Positions 9,226 to 16,538 of a stretch of DNA of 64,000 nt are shown here, piece after piece. The stretch's first letter is position 1. Every line of letters begins with the position of its first letter. Both the position numbers and the translations under genes were made by a program. The notes under the pieces were generated by a model. The model was given only the letters and a program-made list of their open reading frames with translations. It was not told the DNA's origin and made no database searches. This DNA is from an uncultured Mobiluncus sp. (lineage in GTDB: Bacteria > Actinomycetota > Actinomycetes > Actinomycetales > Actinomycetaceae): the NCBI RefSeq assembly GCF_947087965.1, contig NZ_CAMUES010000005.1, positions 138,473 to 202,472 on the forward strand, given 5' to 3'.

Positions 9226-9250
9226 CCACCCTCAGAAAAGGAGCCCCCAA

Positions 9251-9970
9251 ATGGCCACCAATATCAACAACCGCAACCGCCAACCCAAAGGCACCAGCAA
9301 AGGCGGACAGTTCGCCCCAGAAACCCACACAGCCGCCCCAAACGACTTGGAGACAGGCGAGCAACCCAGTATCATAAGCTACTACCCCAATGGCAACCCA
9401 AAACTCGAACTATGGCGCGACAGCAACGGTGACCTAGGCCGGACAGACGGCCCCGCACGCATCGAATACCGGCCAGACGGAACTATCAAACACGAAGAAT
9501 GGTGGCAAGATGACCAACGCCACCGTATCGACGGTCCAGCCTGGATAGACTATTACGAAGACGGAAACATCGGATACGAAGAATGGTGTCAAAACGGACA
9601 CCTACATCGCGAGGATGGTCCAGCCAGTATCAGATATTACGAAGACGGAAACATCGAACGTGAAGAATGGTGGCAAAGTGGAGGGTGCCACCGTGACGAT
9701 GGCCCCGCCCAAATCCTTTACTACGAGAATGGGACACTGCGACACGAAAACTGGTGCAGAAACGGGAAGTACCATCGTGATGACGGACCAGCCTACACAA
9801 CCTACTTCGAGGACGGCACAGTCAAAGAAGAAATATGGTACAAGAACAGGGAAGAACACCGCGAAGACGGCCCAGCCTACATATCCTACAACCCCAACGG
9901 CACCATCAAGCGCGAAGAATATTGGCAGAACGGGGAACAAATCATCCCGGCCGACACACAAAAACATTAA
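9251..9970 (+). CDS. tagged MORN-2/YwqK-like repeat protein, six repeats
   Basis: 239 aa: an N-terminal tag (RQPKGTSKGGQFAPETH, AAPNDLE) followed by about six 28-residue HRxDGPA repeats, ending in NGEQIIPADTQKH. Its ATG has the same AAAAGGAGCCCCC leader as the upstream gene. Leader plus tag therefore look like a copied module. Last gene of the cassette inserted into the old dprA copy. Confidence 0.8.
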   Translation: MATNINNRNRQPKGTSKGGQFAPETHTAAPNDLETGEQPSIISYYPNGNPKLELWRDSNGDLGRTDGPARIEYRPDGTIKHEEWWQDDQRHRIDGPAWIDYYEDGNIGYEEWCQNGHLHREDGPASIRYYEDGNIEREEWWQSGGCHRDDGPAQILYYENGTLRHENWCRNGKYHRDDGPAYTTYFEDGTVKEEIWYKNREEHREDGPAYISYNPNGTIKREEYWQNGEQIIPADTQKH

Positions 9971-9984
9971 CACTCCCTACGGAT

Positions 9985-9999
9985 GAATCCGGGGGATTC
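9985..9999 (+). terminator. small hairpin after the MORN-2 cassette
   Basis: GAATCC-GGG-GGATTC, 14 nt after the stop at 9970, followed by a weak T-run (CGCTTT). The stem is short, so a terminator role is uncertain; it also marks the right border of the inserted cassette. Confidence 0.35.
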
Positions 10000-10029
10000 T
10001 CGCTTTAACGACCACGCCCCGAAAACCGC

Positions 10030-10150
10030 AGCAGGGCAACCAAAACTGTCAGTTCGCTACCGCTATCCACAAATATCGCTTTTGTTCTTATTGGTCTAGC
10101 CAGTCGCGTAAATCGTCGGCCTGTATCCCGACACTCTTCGCACTCTACCT
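10030..10150 (-). pseudogene. remnants of the 165-aa gene 3' end and dprA 5' end
   Basis: On the minus strand, 10150-10088 encodes a decayed end resembling the intact neighbour (DWLDQ-stop against HDQLDQ-stop). From GTG 10070 to about 10030 it reads VDSGSELTVLVALLR, matching the DprA N-terminus MDNGSELVALVALLR. Similarity stops where the MORN-2 cassette begins. Together with 7372-7450 this is a second, disrupted dprA copy. Confidence 0.75.
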
Positions 10151-10225
10151 ATTTAGTGAGGTTTTTTGTTTTCCGAGGCTGTGTGTTTCTCGTTTTCCAG
10201 CCCCTAGTTTCCCCGAACACCCAAA
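10149..10225 (-). pseudogene. 3' remnant of the four-helix membrane protein gene
   Basis: The conceptual peptide VWVFGETRGWKTRNTQ, then PRKTKN, matches the tail VWVLGENRGWKTRNIR of the intact gene at 6686-7129. The junction with the dprA downstream sequence is at ACGGT-TGGGTGT, shared by both parents, so a deletion through short homology removed the leader and most of the gene. Confidence 0.75.
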
Positions 10226-10241
10226 CCGTGTGAGGGAAAAA

Positions 10242-11084
10242 TCAAAACACGGGACCATCCAATATAGTGAGTAGGCTATCCACCGCCTGACCAGCAGTGT
10301 CAGCAACTTTTACTAGCCGGTTGCGGTCGGCAAGTTCACGCCCCCAACTGGTTGTTTCGTAAACAGGGCGCATCAACACCACCGGACGCGCCTCTACCAT
10401 CGCGGCCTTCGCCTGGTGCCTAGTGCCTGAGCTTTCGCTGGCGCACACGATAATGTTGCCTGCTCCGTAACCGTTCATGGTGATGTTGCGTGTCGGGAAC
10501 GAGCTACGGGACGGTTTAGCGCCAGGCCAAAACTGGGACACCACAAGCCCCCGAGCCTCTATAGTTTCCTGCAGCCTCACATTTTCGGGAGGATAATAAT
10601 AGTCAACACCGTTGCCTACAACCGCCACGGTGCGTCCCCTCACCGTCAACGCCTCCCTATGCGCAGCACGGTCTACACCCCTGGCTAGGCCGCTAACCAC
10701 GGTTAGGCGTTCAGCGGCGAGCCGTCGGGTGATTAGGCGCGCAACTTCCAAATCTTGTGTGCTAGCATCACGTGACCCGATTATGCACACCCCTAGGTCG
10801 TCGGGGACTATTTTGCCGCGCGTAAACAGTATTAGCGGGAAAGTGCGGGTTTTTCGCAGCCGGGCAGGATATTTAGCATCGAACCAGGGCAGGACGGTTG
10901 TCCCGCCTGTTTGCCAGGTTCCTATATCGGACACGGCACAGTCGAGGTGTGTGGCGGCTTTGGGGTCGTCGCGAATAATCTGGGTGGGCATGGCAGTAGT
11001 GGCCTGCTGCCGTACCCAAGACTGACTATGCTGCCCATATCGCAGTAGAGCAACCAAAGCCACCAGTTCGCTACCGTTATCCAC
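10242..11084 (-). CDS. dprA: DprA/Smf-family DNA-processing protein
   Basis: 280-aa Rossmann-like DprA domain protein. Recognisable blocks are IIGSRDAS, VVSGLARGVDRAAHREAL, TVAVVGNGVDYYYPPEN and FPTRNITMNGYGAGNIIVCA, then SSGTRHQAKAA. The family binds single-stranded DNA and loads RecA onto incoming strands; on a conjugative element it may handle the transferred strand. It lacks the C-terminal winged helix of many chromosomal DprA proteins. GTG 11084 lies 10 nt after the stop of the 165-aa gene, with AAGG just upstream, so the two form an operon. A second, broken copy flanks the MORN-2 cassette. Confidence 0.88.
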   Translation of the reverse strand: MDNGSELVALVALLRYGQHSQSWVRQQATTAMPTQIIRDDPKAATHLDCAVSDIGTWQTGGTTVLPWFDAKYPARLRKTRTFPLILFTRGKIVPDDLGVCIIGSRDASTQDLEVARLITRRLAAERLTVVSGLARGVDRAAHREALTVRGRTVAVVGNGVDYYYPPENVRLQETIEARGLVVSQFWPGAKPSRSSFPTRNITMNGYGAGNIIVCASESSGTRHQAKAAMVEARPVVLMRPVYETTSWGRELADRNRLVKVADTAGQAVDSLLTILDGPVF

Positions 11085-11094
11085 TGGTGTCGCC

Positions 11095-11592
11095 TTACTG
11101 GTCTAGCTGGTCGTGCAACACGTCAACCTGTGCCACAACACTACCCACAATCAAACGCGACATGTCCTGCGCCCAATCAACATACTCCCCCCACTCGCAA
11201 GTTTTCGCCTTTTCCAAGAACACGAGCGGGGAAGGGAAACCGAATCTGGTTTCGAAAGACTCCCCACGACAGGTTTTCAGCCTACTAACAGACACCATTT
11301 CTACAACCGTGAGGAGCCAATACATGGCCTCATATGAGGTGTCTACCCATCGGCGGGTTTCACGCCTAGACGCACCAACGTTTAATCCTGACGCTGCCAA
11401 AATTTGGCGGCAACAGTTCCGCATAGCGAAACGCTCCGGGAAAGGCAGCCGCTCAGGTATAGCAACACCCTCTTCAGCCAATTGTTGCGTGGCTAAACGT
11501 AGCGTGTTGGAAAGGATACGCATCCCTTCGATAGCCCTGTCAAGACTAGCCTGCCTAGGTGTTTGCCGTTCGTGTTGCAACAATACTCCCAC
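11095..11592 (-). CDS. 165-aa protein, paralog of the gene at 11948-12448
   Basis: No known family recognised. It is alpha-helical and cysteine-containing, with the conserved C-terminal block FLEKAKTCEWGEYVDWAQDM, which matches FLDKAKNCTPEEYKAWAQKM in the paralog. The start is GTG 11592 with GGGAG about 8 nt upstream. That gives 165 aa, almost the same as the paralog (166 aa), and avoids overlapping the small upstream ORF. Lies directly upstream of dprA; a decayed copy also accompanies the dprA remnant at 10.1 kb, so the pair was duplicated together. Confidence 0.7.
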   Translation of the reverse strand: MGVLLQHERQTPRQASLDRAIEGMRILSNTLRLATQQLAEEGVAIPERLPFPERFAMRNCCRQILAASGLNVGASRRETRRWVDTSYEAMYWLLTVVEMVSVSRLKTCRGESFETRFGFPSPLVFLEKAKTCEWGEYVDWAQDMSRLIVGSVVAQVDVLHDQLDQ

Positions 11593-11605
11593 CCTTTTCT
11601 CCCTG

Positions 11606-11713
11606 TCACATTTCGTGTAGCCAATACAGGCGTTTCTCCGGGACACCATATTTTTCACTCAACTCTCGAACATGCACGGTGGAGGGTTCACCCCGGCCCT
11701 GTAGTTTAGTCAT
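11606..11713 (-). CDS. 35-aa small protein, possible helix-turn-helix
   Basis: The ATG overlaps the stop of the tag peptide gene as ATGA, so it would be translated by coupling. Residues 12-34 (VHVRELSEKYGVPEKRLYWL) look like a short DNA-binding helix-turn-helix. It may be the remainder of a longer tagged protein split by a frameshift, or a real small protein. Unsure. Confidence 0.4.
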   Translation of the reverse strand: MTKLQGRGEPSTVHVRELSEKYGVPEKRLYWLHEM

Positions 11714-11847
11714 TCCCGAACCGCCAGTTCGCCACTATCTTGCTCGTCGAGGTCCGTATCAGTCGCACCGTACTGTTTTTGTAGAAACCGGCCACCGCCA
11801 AGGCCTTTACCTTTGTGTAGGTTTCCTTGTTTGTCTTGTACCGTCAT
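11710..11847 (-). CDS. 45-aa stand-alone GGQFA-type tag peptide
   Basis: The complete product is essentially only the shared tag: GNLHKGKGLGGGRFLQKQYG, then ATDTDLDE, then a short acidic end. ATG 11847 has a good AGGAG site 5 nt upstream. The tag exists elsewhere as the N-terminus of larger proteins, so a free copy is notable. It is followed by an overlapping 35-codon ORF, and a frameshift remnant cannot be excluded. Confidence 0.55.
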   Translation of the reverse strand: MTVQDKQGNLHKGKGLGGGRFLQKQYGATDTDLDEQDSGELAVRE

Positions 11848-11882
11848 AACAACTCCTAGCGGCTACTGTTTTTCTGAATATC

Positions 11883-11894
11883 AACGTGTGGGGT
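11883..11894 (-). promoter_or_regulatory. CACAC-motif promoter candidate (ACCCCACACGTT)
   Basis: Lies 35 nt before the tag-peptide ATG at 11847 and would drive the tag peptide, the 35-aa ORF, the 165-aa gene and dprA. Confidence 0.45.
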
Positions 11895-11901
11895 GTGTCG
11901 A

Positions 11902-11931
11902 GGGGGCGGTGCCCTGTAAAACACCACCCCC
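11902..11931 (-). terminator. GC-rich hairpin after the 166-aa gene
   Basis: A 10-bp stem (GGGGGTGGTG with CACCGCCCCC on the minus strand, one G-U pair) lies 17 nt beyond the stop at 11948. It has no U-tract, so termination strength is doubtful. Confidence 0.35.
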
Positions 11932-11947
11932 CAACAAGAAAACTAGG

Positions 11948-12448
11948 TTAGTTTTTCTCTTGTTCGTCTTCTTGGGTGTCGTCGTCCGCGACCCCGAAGC
12001 TCTCTAAGATACCGTCTGCCATTTTTTGCGCCCAAGCCTTGTATTCTTCCGGGGTGCAGTTTTTGGCTTTGTCCAAGAACACCCGCAGGAACGGAGACGC
12101 CTTCCATCCATCTTCATGTTCACGGAATTCTTCAGGAAATTTACTATAGGCTAGCCGTATCGCAAGAGCGGAAAAAGTATTCATCGCACAGGTAGCCGCG
12201 TACTCCCATTCTTGCTTTTCCTGTTTCGATGCTCCTTTGTAAAAGCCATGCTCTTTGAGGAGACGACGACAGTAAGCATTTGCCATAAATTCGTCTATGG
12301 GTAAACAGTCCGGCAACATGTCTAACGCTGCCTCTTCCGCGGTGCTGCCGTAAGGGCAATCTTCCAGCCCGTCTGTTGCCTTGAATAGCGCATCCCCAAA
12401 AAGAAGCATCCCTTTGGTAGCTAGACTGATGTTGGATTCTTGTGGCAT
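11948..12448 (-). CDS. 166-aa protein, paralog of the gene at 11095-11592
   Basis: Function unknown. ATG 12448 follows a strong AAGGAGG five nt upstream. It is an acidic helical protein with the paralog signature FLDKAKNCTPEEYKAWAQKM near the C-terminus and a charged tail (DDDTQEDEQEKN). No membrane segments. It has its own promoter motif 50 nt upstream. The two paralogs flank the tag peptide gene. Confidence 0.7.
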   Translation of the reverse strand: MPQESNISLATKGMLLFGDALFKATDGLEDCPYGSTAEEAALDMLPDCLPIDEFMANAYCRRLLKEHGFYKGASKQEKQEWEYAATCAMNTFSALAIRLAYSKFPEEFREHEDGWKASPFLRVFLDKAKNCTPEEYKAWAQKMADGILESFGVADDDTQEDEQEKN

Positions 12449-12497
12449 AACATCCTCCTTGCAGATGTTGTTAGTCTGGTTAGTTTGTTGCCCAATC

Positions 12498-12509
12498 TTT
12501 GTGTGCGGG
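12498..12509 (-). promoter_or_regulatory. CACAC-motif promoter candidate (CCCGCACACAAA)
   Basis: Lies about 50 nt upstream of the ATG at 12448, which has its own ribosome site. Confidence 0.5.
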
Positions 12510-12569
12510 GACAAACCATCCGTCTCACGTGACTAGCCTGCTTATCGGGGCTGCATCCACTGTGGTGTG

Positions 12570-13523
12570 TTAGAACGGGCCGGCATCCGGATCCAGGTCT
12601 GGGACCGTCGCCGGGTTCTCAGGCGTATACCGGTCACCGTTCACGGCATATACTGTTTCGGTAACTTTCCCGGTTTCGGGGTTGTAACAGATTCTCGCCG
12701 GAAGACCATCGCCACGGTTGAGGCTGCCGTCCGGGGCCAACCATTTTTCGGATACTTTCGCCTTACGCTCCCCGCCATCCTCGCTCGCTACGGTCACATA
12801 CTCAACATAGTTGGGGGCGTCATTGTCACGCACATAAGGGGTTCCCGCCCGGTCTATCCAACTCTCCGTATAACGCCCGTCCTGGTTATGGTAAATGTTG
12901 TTCGGGCTGTCATCTTCCCGCCGCACATACTCACCAGTCTCAGGGTCACGCCAGTCTTGAACCGTGAACACGGACGAACTTTTTTCGCTACGAATCTCCG
13001 TAACCATCGTAGGAACAGACTGCGGCTGGGGTGTGTGCCAGATTAGTTGGGTGGCCTCCACGCCGTCGGAGCCTCCCCATTTTTCTTCCTCCGGCAACCC
13101 GTCAGGCCGCCACCATTCCCCATGTTTGCGATACTCCCTACGCGCCAAACCGCCCTGTTGGGTGTAGACAGTTAACGCGGGGCCTTCAAGATTATGCAAC
13201 CGCCCCTCAACATCATGATGCGTCATGATACGCCCCCCAGTCTTAGGGTCGGTAGTGAGGTTGATGGTTTCCCCAGTCTCGTCATCAATCCAGATTGTGC
13301 CGTCCGGACCAGACAGAACATCCTGTAACGGGTCCGTGGCGGGAATATCGAACCTGGGATCATGTAACTGCCCGTTTTTGAACATGGGGGGTGTTGGTAG
13401 ACTGTTTAACGTGGCAGGTTCGTCGAGGTCGTTCGACGCTACTTTCTGGGGTTTTGAAGTGAATCGTCCGCCTTCAACAGTCCCGGCGGGGGCATGATTA
13501 TTCCCCAACACGTCTGTACTCAT
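12570..13523 (-). CDS. tagged protein with degenerate MORN-2-like repeats
   Basis: 317 aa. The N-terminus is a diverged tag (NNHAPAGTVEGGRFTSKPQ, then NDLDE). The body has scattered units of the form LEGPALTVY, REYRKHG, RDNDAPNYVEYV and GDGLPARICY, recalling the HRxDGPAxxxY repeats of the genes at 8-10 kb but irregular. There is a run of acidic loops with D-x-D patterns. ATG 13523 follows GAGGAAAAAACT. Probably co-transcribed with the next tagged gene upstream (18-bp gap). No enzymatic motif seen. Confidence 0.65.
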   Translation of the reverse strand: MSTDVLGNNHAPAGTVEGGRFTSKPQKVASNDLDEPATLNSLPTPPMFKNGQLHDPRFDIPATDPLQDVLSGPDGTIWIDDETGETINLTTDPKTGGRIMTHHDVEGRLHNLEGPALTVYTQQGGLARREYRKHGEWWRPDGLPEEEKWGGSDGVEATQLIWHTPQPQSVPTMVTEIRSEKSSSVFTVQDWRDPETGEYVRREDDSPNNIYHNQDGRYTESWIDRAGTPYVRDNDAPNYVEYVTVASEDGGERKAKVSEKWLAPDGSLNRGDGLPARICYNPETGKVTETVYAVNGDRYTPENPATVPDLDPDAGPF

Positions 13524-13541
13524 AGTTTTTTCCTCGTTTCT

Positions 13542-14345
13542 CTAGTCCCACCAGAAGTTCCACCGGTTTTGGTTCTTGTCCCACCGGGTTTCGTCTGGGG
13601 GCGCAACCTCCCCCAGTTTCAGGTCGCGTAGTTTCTCGTAAGCGTCGTCTGCGGTCGCATCCTCACCTAAACCGAGAAGTTCAGGGGACACGCTCACTGT
13701 TTCTATGCTGAGGCGTTCGTCGGGGCGTTCACCAGACACCACATACCCGTCGAAACTAGCCTGATCGGGGTGTTTTTCAACAAATTTGAGTATGTTTTCG
13801 ACGGTGGGAGCCAGGTTTTGGCGTTCTTGTTTCAGGTTTTTGTCCGGTACTGTGTCCAGTAGGTGTTGGGCGAGGGCCGCGTCCCCATTTTTGAACCTGG
13901 CGATGTTGGTTTCGGGCACGTCTTGTCCGGTATAGTTTTCGTCCCCTATCGCGTTTTCATAAGCAAAGTCGTTATAGTCCAGGGTGTAGGGGAGGATTCG
14001 GCTAGTCCAGCCGGTTTCACCGTAACTGAAGTCTTCGTTGTAGCCGAAGTCTCGTTTCCGGTTTTCGTCGATAAGGTTGCGGTTTATTGACTCTATATAG
14101 AGTTTTTTGGCTTGTTCGCGTCTCTTAGAGCCGATGGGTTCGGACGCTAGGGTCTCTATGACCTGCCGCCCGTTAAGGTCCGGCTCTTGTTGGGCTAGTT
14201 CAGCCAAAGACGGGGCATCGCCGCCCTGACCGAATGGGGCCTCATCCAAATCATTAGGGACAGCCTCATGGGTTTCTGGCGCAAACTGGCCACCCCTACT
14301 AGTACCTTTAGGCTGACGGCTACGGTTATCAACATTGGTGGACAC
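13542..14345 (-). CDS. tagged 267-aa protein of unknown function
   Basis: Residues 1-36 are a near-perfect tag (RQPKGTSRGGQFAPETH, VPNDLDE), followed by SLAELAQ, which is also found just after the tag of the metallopeptidase-like protein upstream. The remaining 220 residues are hydrophilic with no family recognised and no membrane segment. The start is GTG 14345 with AAGGAG 8 nt upstream. Confidence 0.7.
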   Translation of the reverse strand: MSTNVDNRSRQPKGTSRGGQFAPETHEAVPNDLDEAPFGQGGDAPSLAELAQQEPDLNGRQVIETLASEPIGSKRREQAKKLYIESINRNLIDENRKRDFGYNEDFSYGETGWTSRILPYTLDYNDFAYENAIGDENYTGQDVPETNIARFKNGDAALAQHLLDTVPDKNLKQERQNLAPTVENILKFVEKHPDQASFDGYVVSGERPDERLSIETVSVSPELLGLGEDATADDAYEKLRDLKLGEVAPPDETRWDKNQNRWNFWWD

Positions 14346-14389
14346 GTCGGAAACTCCTTCTCTGGGCTGGCTAGGGTTGTTGCCGTGTT

Positions 14390-14401
14390 TTAGTGTGCGG
14401 G
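14390..14401 (-). promoter_or_regulatory. CACAC-motif promoter candidate (CCCGCACACTAA)
   Basis: Contains the stop codon of the preceding gene and stands 45 nt before GTG 14345. The same CACTAA variant recurs at 63267-63278 before another tagged gene. Confidence 0.45.
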
Positions 14402-14731
14402 GACACTAGGCTGATTAGCGGGTACGGGCATAGTCGCGAGCATCCGATAGGTGACTGTTGGCAGTTTCATACGGGCCGCAAACACCTGCTCAATACCGGA
14501 ACCGGTAGAGTTCTCCGCCCCTTCCAAGGCAAGTATCGCGTCGGCCTGCAACAGTAGTAGTAGGGAGGCAAGAACGCATTCACCCCAGGTTTTTCCCGCA
14601 TCAACGAGTTCTTGACGGTAAGGGTTCAGCGGAGTGTGTCCGAGAGCCTCAATGGTTTTCGCAGCTTTATCGAACTTGTCACGGTTGTAGTCGGGCAGTC
14701 CCGTCATAGGGCCGGTAATAAACACCTTCAT
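14390..14731 (-). CDS. DUF4406-like nucleoside 2-deoxyribosyltransferase-fold protein
   Basis: 113 aa starting MKVFITGPMTGLPDYNRDKF, typical of DUF4406 proteins that share the nucleoside 2-deoxyribosyltransferase fold and are common in phages and plasmids. A conserved acidic/serine region (ADAILALEGAENSTGSGIE) sits where the family binds nucleotide. Substrate unknown. The start is ATG 14731, 7 nt downstream of the promoter hexamer; an in-frame GTG 9 nt earlier overlaps the motif, as in dnaE. Leaderless translation is likely. Confidence 0.75.
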   Translation of the reverse strand: MKVFITGPMTGLPDYNRDKFDKAAKTIEALGHTPLNPYRQELVDAGKTWGECVLASLLLLLQADAILALEGAENSTGSGIEQVFAARMKLPTVTYRMLATMPVPANQPSVPAH

Positions 14732-14738
14732 GGCCGTC

Positions 14739-14750
14739 ACCGTGTGGGGG
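14739..14750 (-). promoter_or_regulatory. leaderless promoter candidate (CCCCCACACGGT)
   Basis: Hexamer CACGGT is 7 nt from the ATG at 14731. It directly follows the T-tract of the upstream gene's terminator. Confidence 0.6.
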
Positions 14751-14751
14751 C

Positions 14752-14781
14752 AAAAAAAGGGGGTAGCGTTTCGCTACCCCC
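14752..14781 (-). terminator. strong rho-independent terminator
   Basis: Perfect 10-bp stem GGGGGTAGCG/CGCTACCCCC with a 3-nt loop, followed on the minus strand by seven T. It ends the transcript of the metallopeptidase-like gene, whose stop is 12 nt upstream. Confidence 0.88.
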
Positions 14782-14792
14782 TAAGATTTCCA

Positions 14793-16490
14793 CTATTGTT
14801 TAGCTAAGCGATCAAATACTTTAAACGCCTTCTCCTTCAACATCGGGTTCTCTTGGAAAGGCCGATAATCAAACCGCGACCCGTATGTTTCCTTCGGTTG
14901 CACGGTCCGGTTATCGATCCCTAACCGTTCCCGGCCCCACAGTTCGAAAGCGCGCGCCCAAATCTCGGTCGGAACCCGATAATAGCCCGCACTCCTAGAC
15001 GCAGAACCATCCACCACCAAAGCCTGCCGATACCCACCAATCACCTCACCAAAATCGTCACCCATAGACGACTCGGTAGACTGAAAATCCAGCATGTGAC
15101 CGTACTCGTGAACGAAAGAGCCCGAATCGTGTACGTCTACACAAATCGTGTTCACGTGAGGCACATACAGCCCCAACGCCCTATGTTTACCCAGCTTACG
15201 CACCCGTATCGCTGGGGTAGTCCCTGCAGGTATCTTCGGCAACACTTTCTGGGCTTCAAGCACGGCCTGCTCAAAATCGTGAAATTCTTCTGGGTCTACG
15301 TCGTTGTCGACCTCGACCTTCCTGAATCCGGCCTGGAGTAGTATCGAGTTTTCGGCCAGTTCACGATGTGTCTGGTCGGGATATTTTTTGTCTTCCCACG
15401 CTGAGGCCAGGCTGGTTTTGGTTTCGGACACATATTTTTGTTGGTCACGTATCCGCTCCCCAAAAGACTGTGCCTTCAACGTTTCATCCAACAAACTAGC
15501 ATAGTCGCCTACTTTTTCTTCACCCGGATCCGTGGCAACTAGATCGAGTGGGTTTTTCCCGGTGGCGCGCCGGATACGTTCCGCCCCAATCAAACACCTA
15601 AACGACGCTTTAGAAAACCTCCCCTTGATGAGGGCAGGGCGGGTACCGCCCCCCAAAACGGTAGTGGTGCCGTCAGGGTTGTGGTGCAAAACAAGTTTCA
15701 CATGCTCATTCCCGCCAGGCACCGCTCGTTCAGCTTCAACCCGTGGCGGTTTAATCTCGCTAATCTTATATCCGTCCGTCTCCAACCTTTGACACAGTTC
15801 GTCCACATTTTTTACGCCACCATATTTTTTGGTCAACGTAGCCCCAGGAATAATCGCGTACGGGCGGGTAAACCGGTAGGTGGCAAACTGGTCACCCTTC
15901 GGCTCAGGCTGAAACATAAAAGTACGGTCCCCGTATTGGCCGATAAGAACCTCCTGCCCGCCCGTCTGTTCAAACCGAAGATTCTCCAAACCCAGGCTTT
16001 TAGCGGTTTCGGTAATGTTTTCGCGGGTAATATTTTTCGCATCTTGTGGTAGGGATGCGGCGGTAGATAATGCCCCTACCATACGGCCCGAAGTCCAACG
16101 ATCGTAAAGCGAATACTGCTCCAACGAACTAGCCCCTGCTACAGCCTCCACATATTTGGTGACACTCCCATACTCTTGGAGTAGTTCAGGGGTGGGGATT
16201 TTTGTGGTTTTCTCTACCAGGTCAGTGCTATAAAACCTGGCAGGCATATCCCCCAAACGCTCTTCAAAGTCTTTCTCGGCCTGCCCCCAACCCGGCAAAA
16301 AACTATAGTTGGTCGCAGGTTTTTGCTGTTCGGTTAGTTCAGCCAACGACAAACCCTCATCTTCTTCCGGTTGGTCGAATGGGGTTTCATCCAAATCGTC
16401 AGGGGCGGTCTCATGGGTTTCTGGCGCGAACTGGCCGCCATCCGGACGCCCCTTACTCTTACGTTTTTGTGTCTTCGGATTCAACCCCAT
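14793..16490 (-). CDS. tagged LPD1-like zinc metallopeptidase (polyvalent-protein type)
   Basis: 565 aa. Residues 1-36 carry the tag (DGGQFAPETHETAPDDLDE), then SLAELTEQ. The middle region is unrecognised. The C-terminal 140 residues have the zincin signature FVHEYGHMLDF (HExxH, with a downstream GYYRVPTEIWARAFELW block), which resembles LPD1 domains of the polyvalent proteins described for phages and conjugative elements. Such proteins are thought to enter the recipient with the DNA and counter host defences; here that is inference. Start ATG 16490 has only a weak GAGGG site, and the promoter motif is 50 nt upstream. It ends at a strong terminator. Confidence 0.75.
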   Translation of the reverse strand: MGLNPKTQKRKSKGRPDGGQFAPETHETAPDDLDETPFDQPEEDEGLSLAELTEQQKPATNYSFLPGWGQAEKDFEERLGDMPARFYSTDLVEKTTKIPTPELLQEYGSVTKYVEAVAGASSLEQYSLYDRWTSGRMVGALSTAASLPQDAKNITRENITETAKSLGLENLRFEQTGGQEVLIGQYGDRTFMFQPEPKGDQFATYRFTRPYAIIPGATLTKKYGGVKNVDELCQRLETDGYKISEIKPPRVEAERAVPGGNEHVKLVLHHNPDGTTTVLGGGTRPALIKGRFSKASFRCLIGAERIRRATGKNPLDLVATDPGEEKVGDYASLLDETLKAQSFGERIRDQQKYVSETKTSLASAWEDKKYPDQTHRELAENSILLQAGFRKVEVDNDVDPEEFHDFEQAVLEAQKVLPKIPAGTTPAIRVRKLGKHRALGLYVPHVNTICVDVHDSGSFVHEYGHMLDFQSTESSMGDDFGEVIGGYRQALVVDGSASRSAGYYRVPTEIWARAFELWGRERLGIDNRTVQPKETYGSRFDYRPFQENPMLKEKAFKVFDRLAKQ

Positions 16491-16538
16491 GACCGGTCAC
16501 GCCCTCTCAACAAACAGTGTTTTTTTTGCTACACCGGT

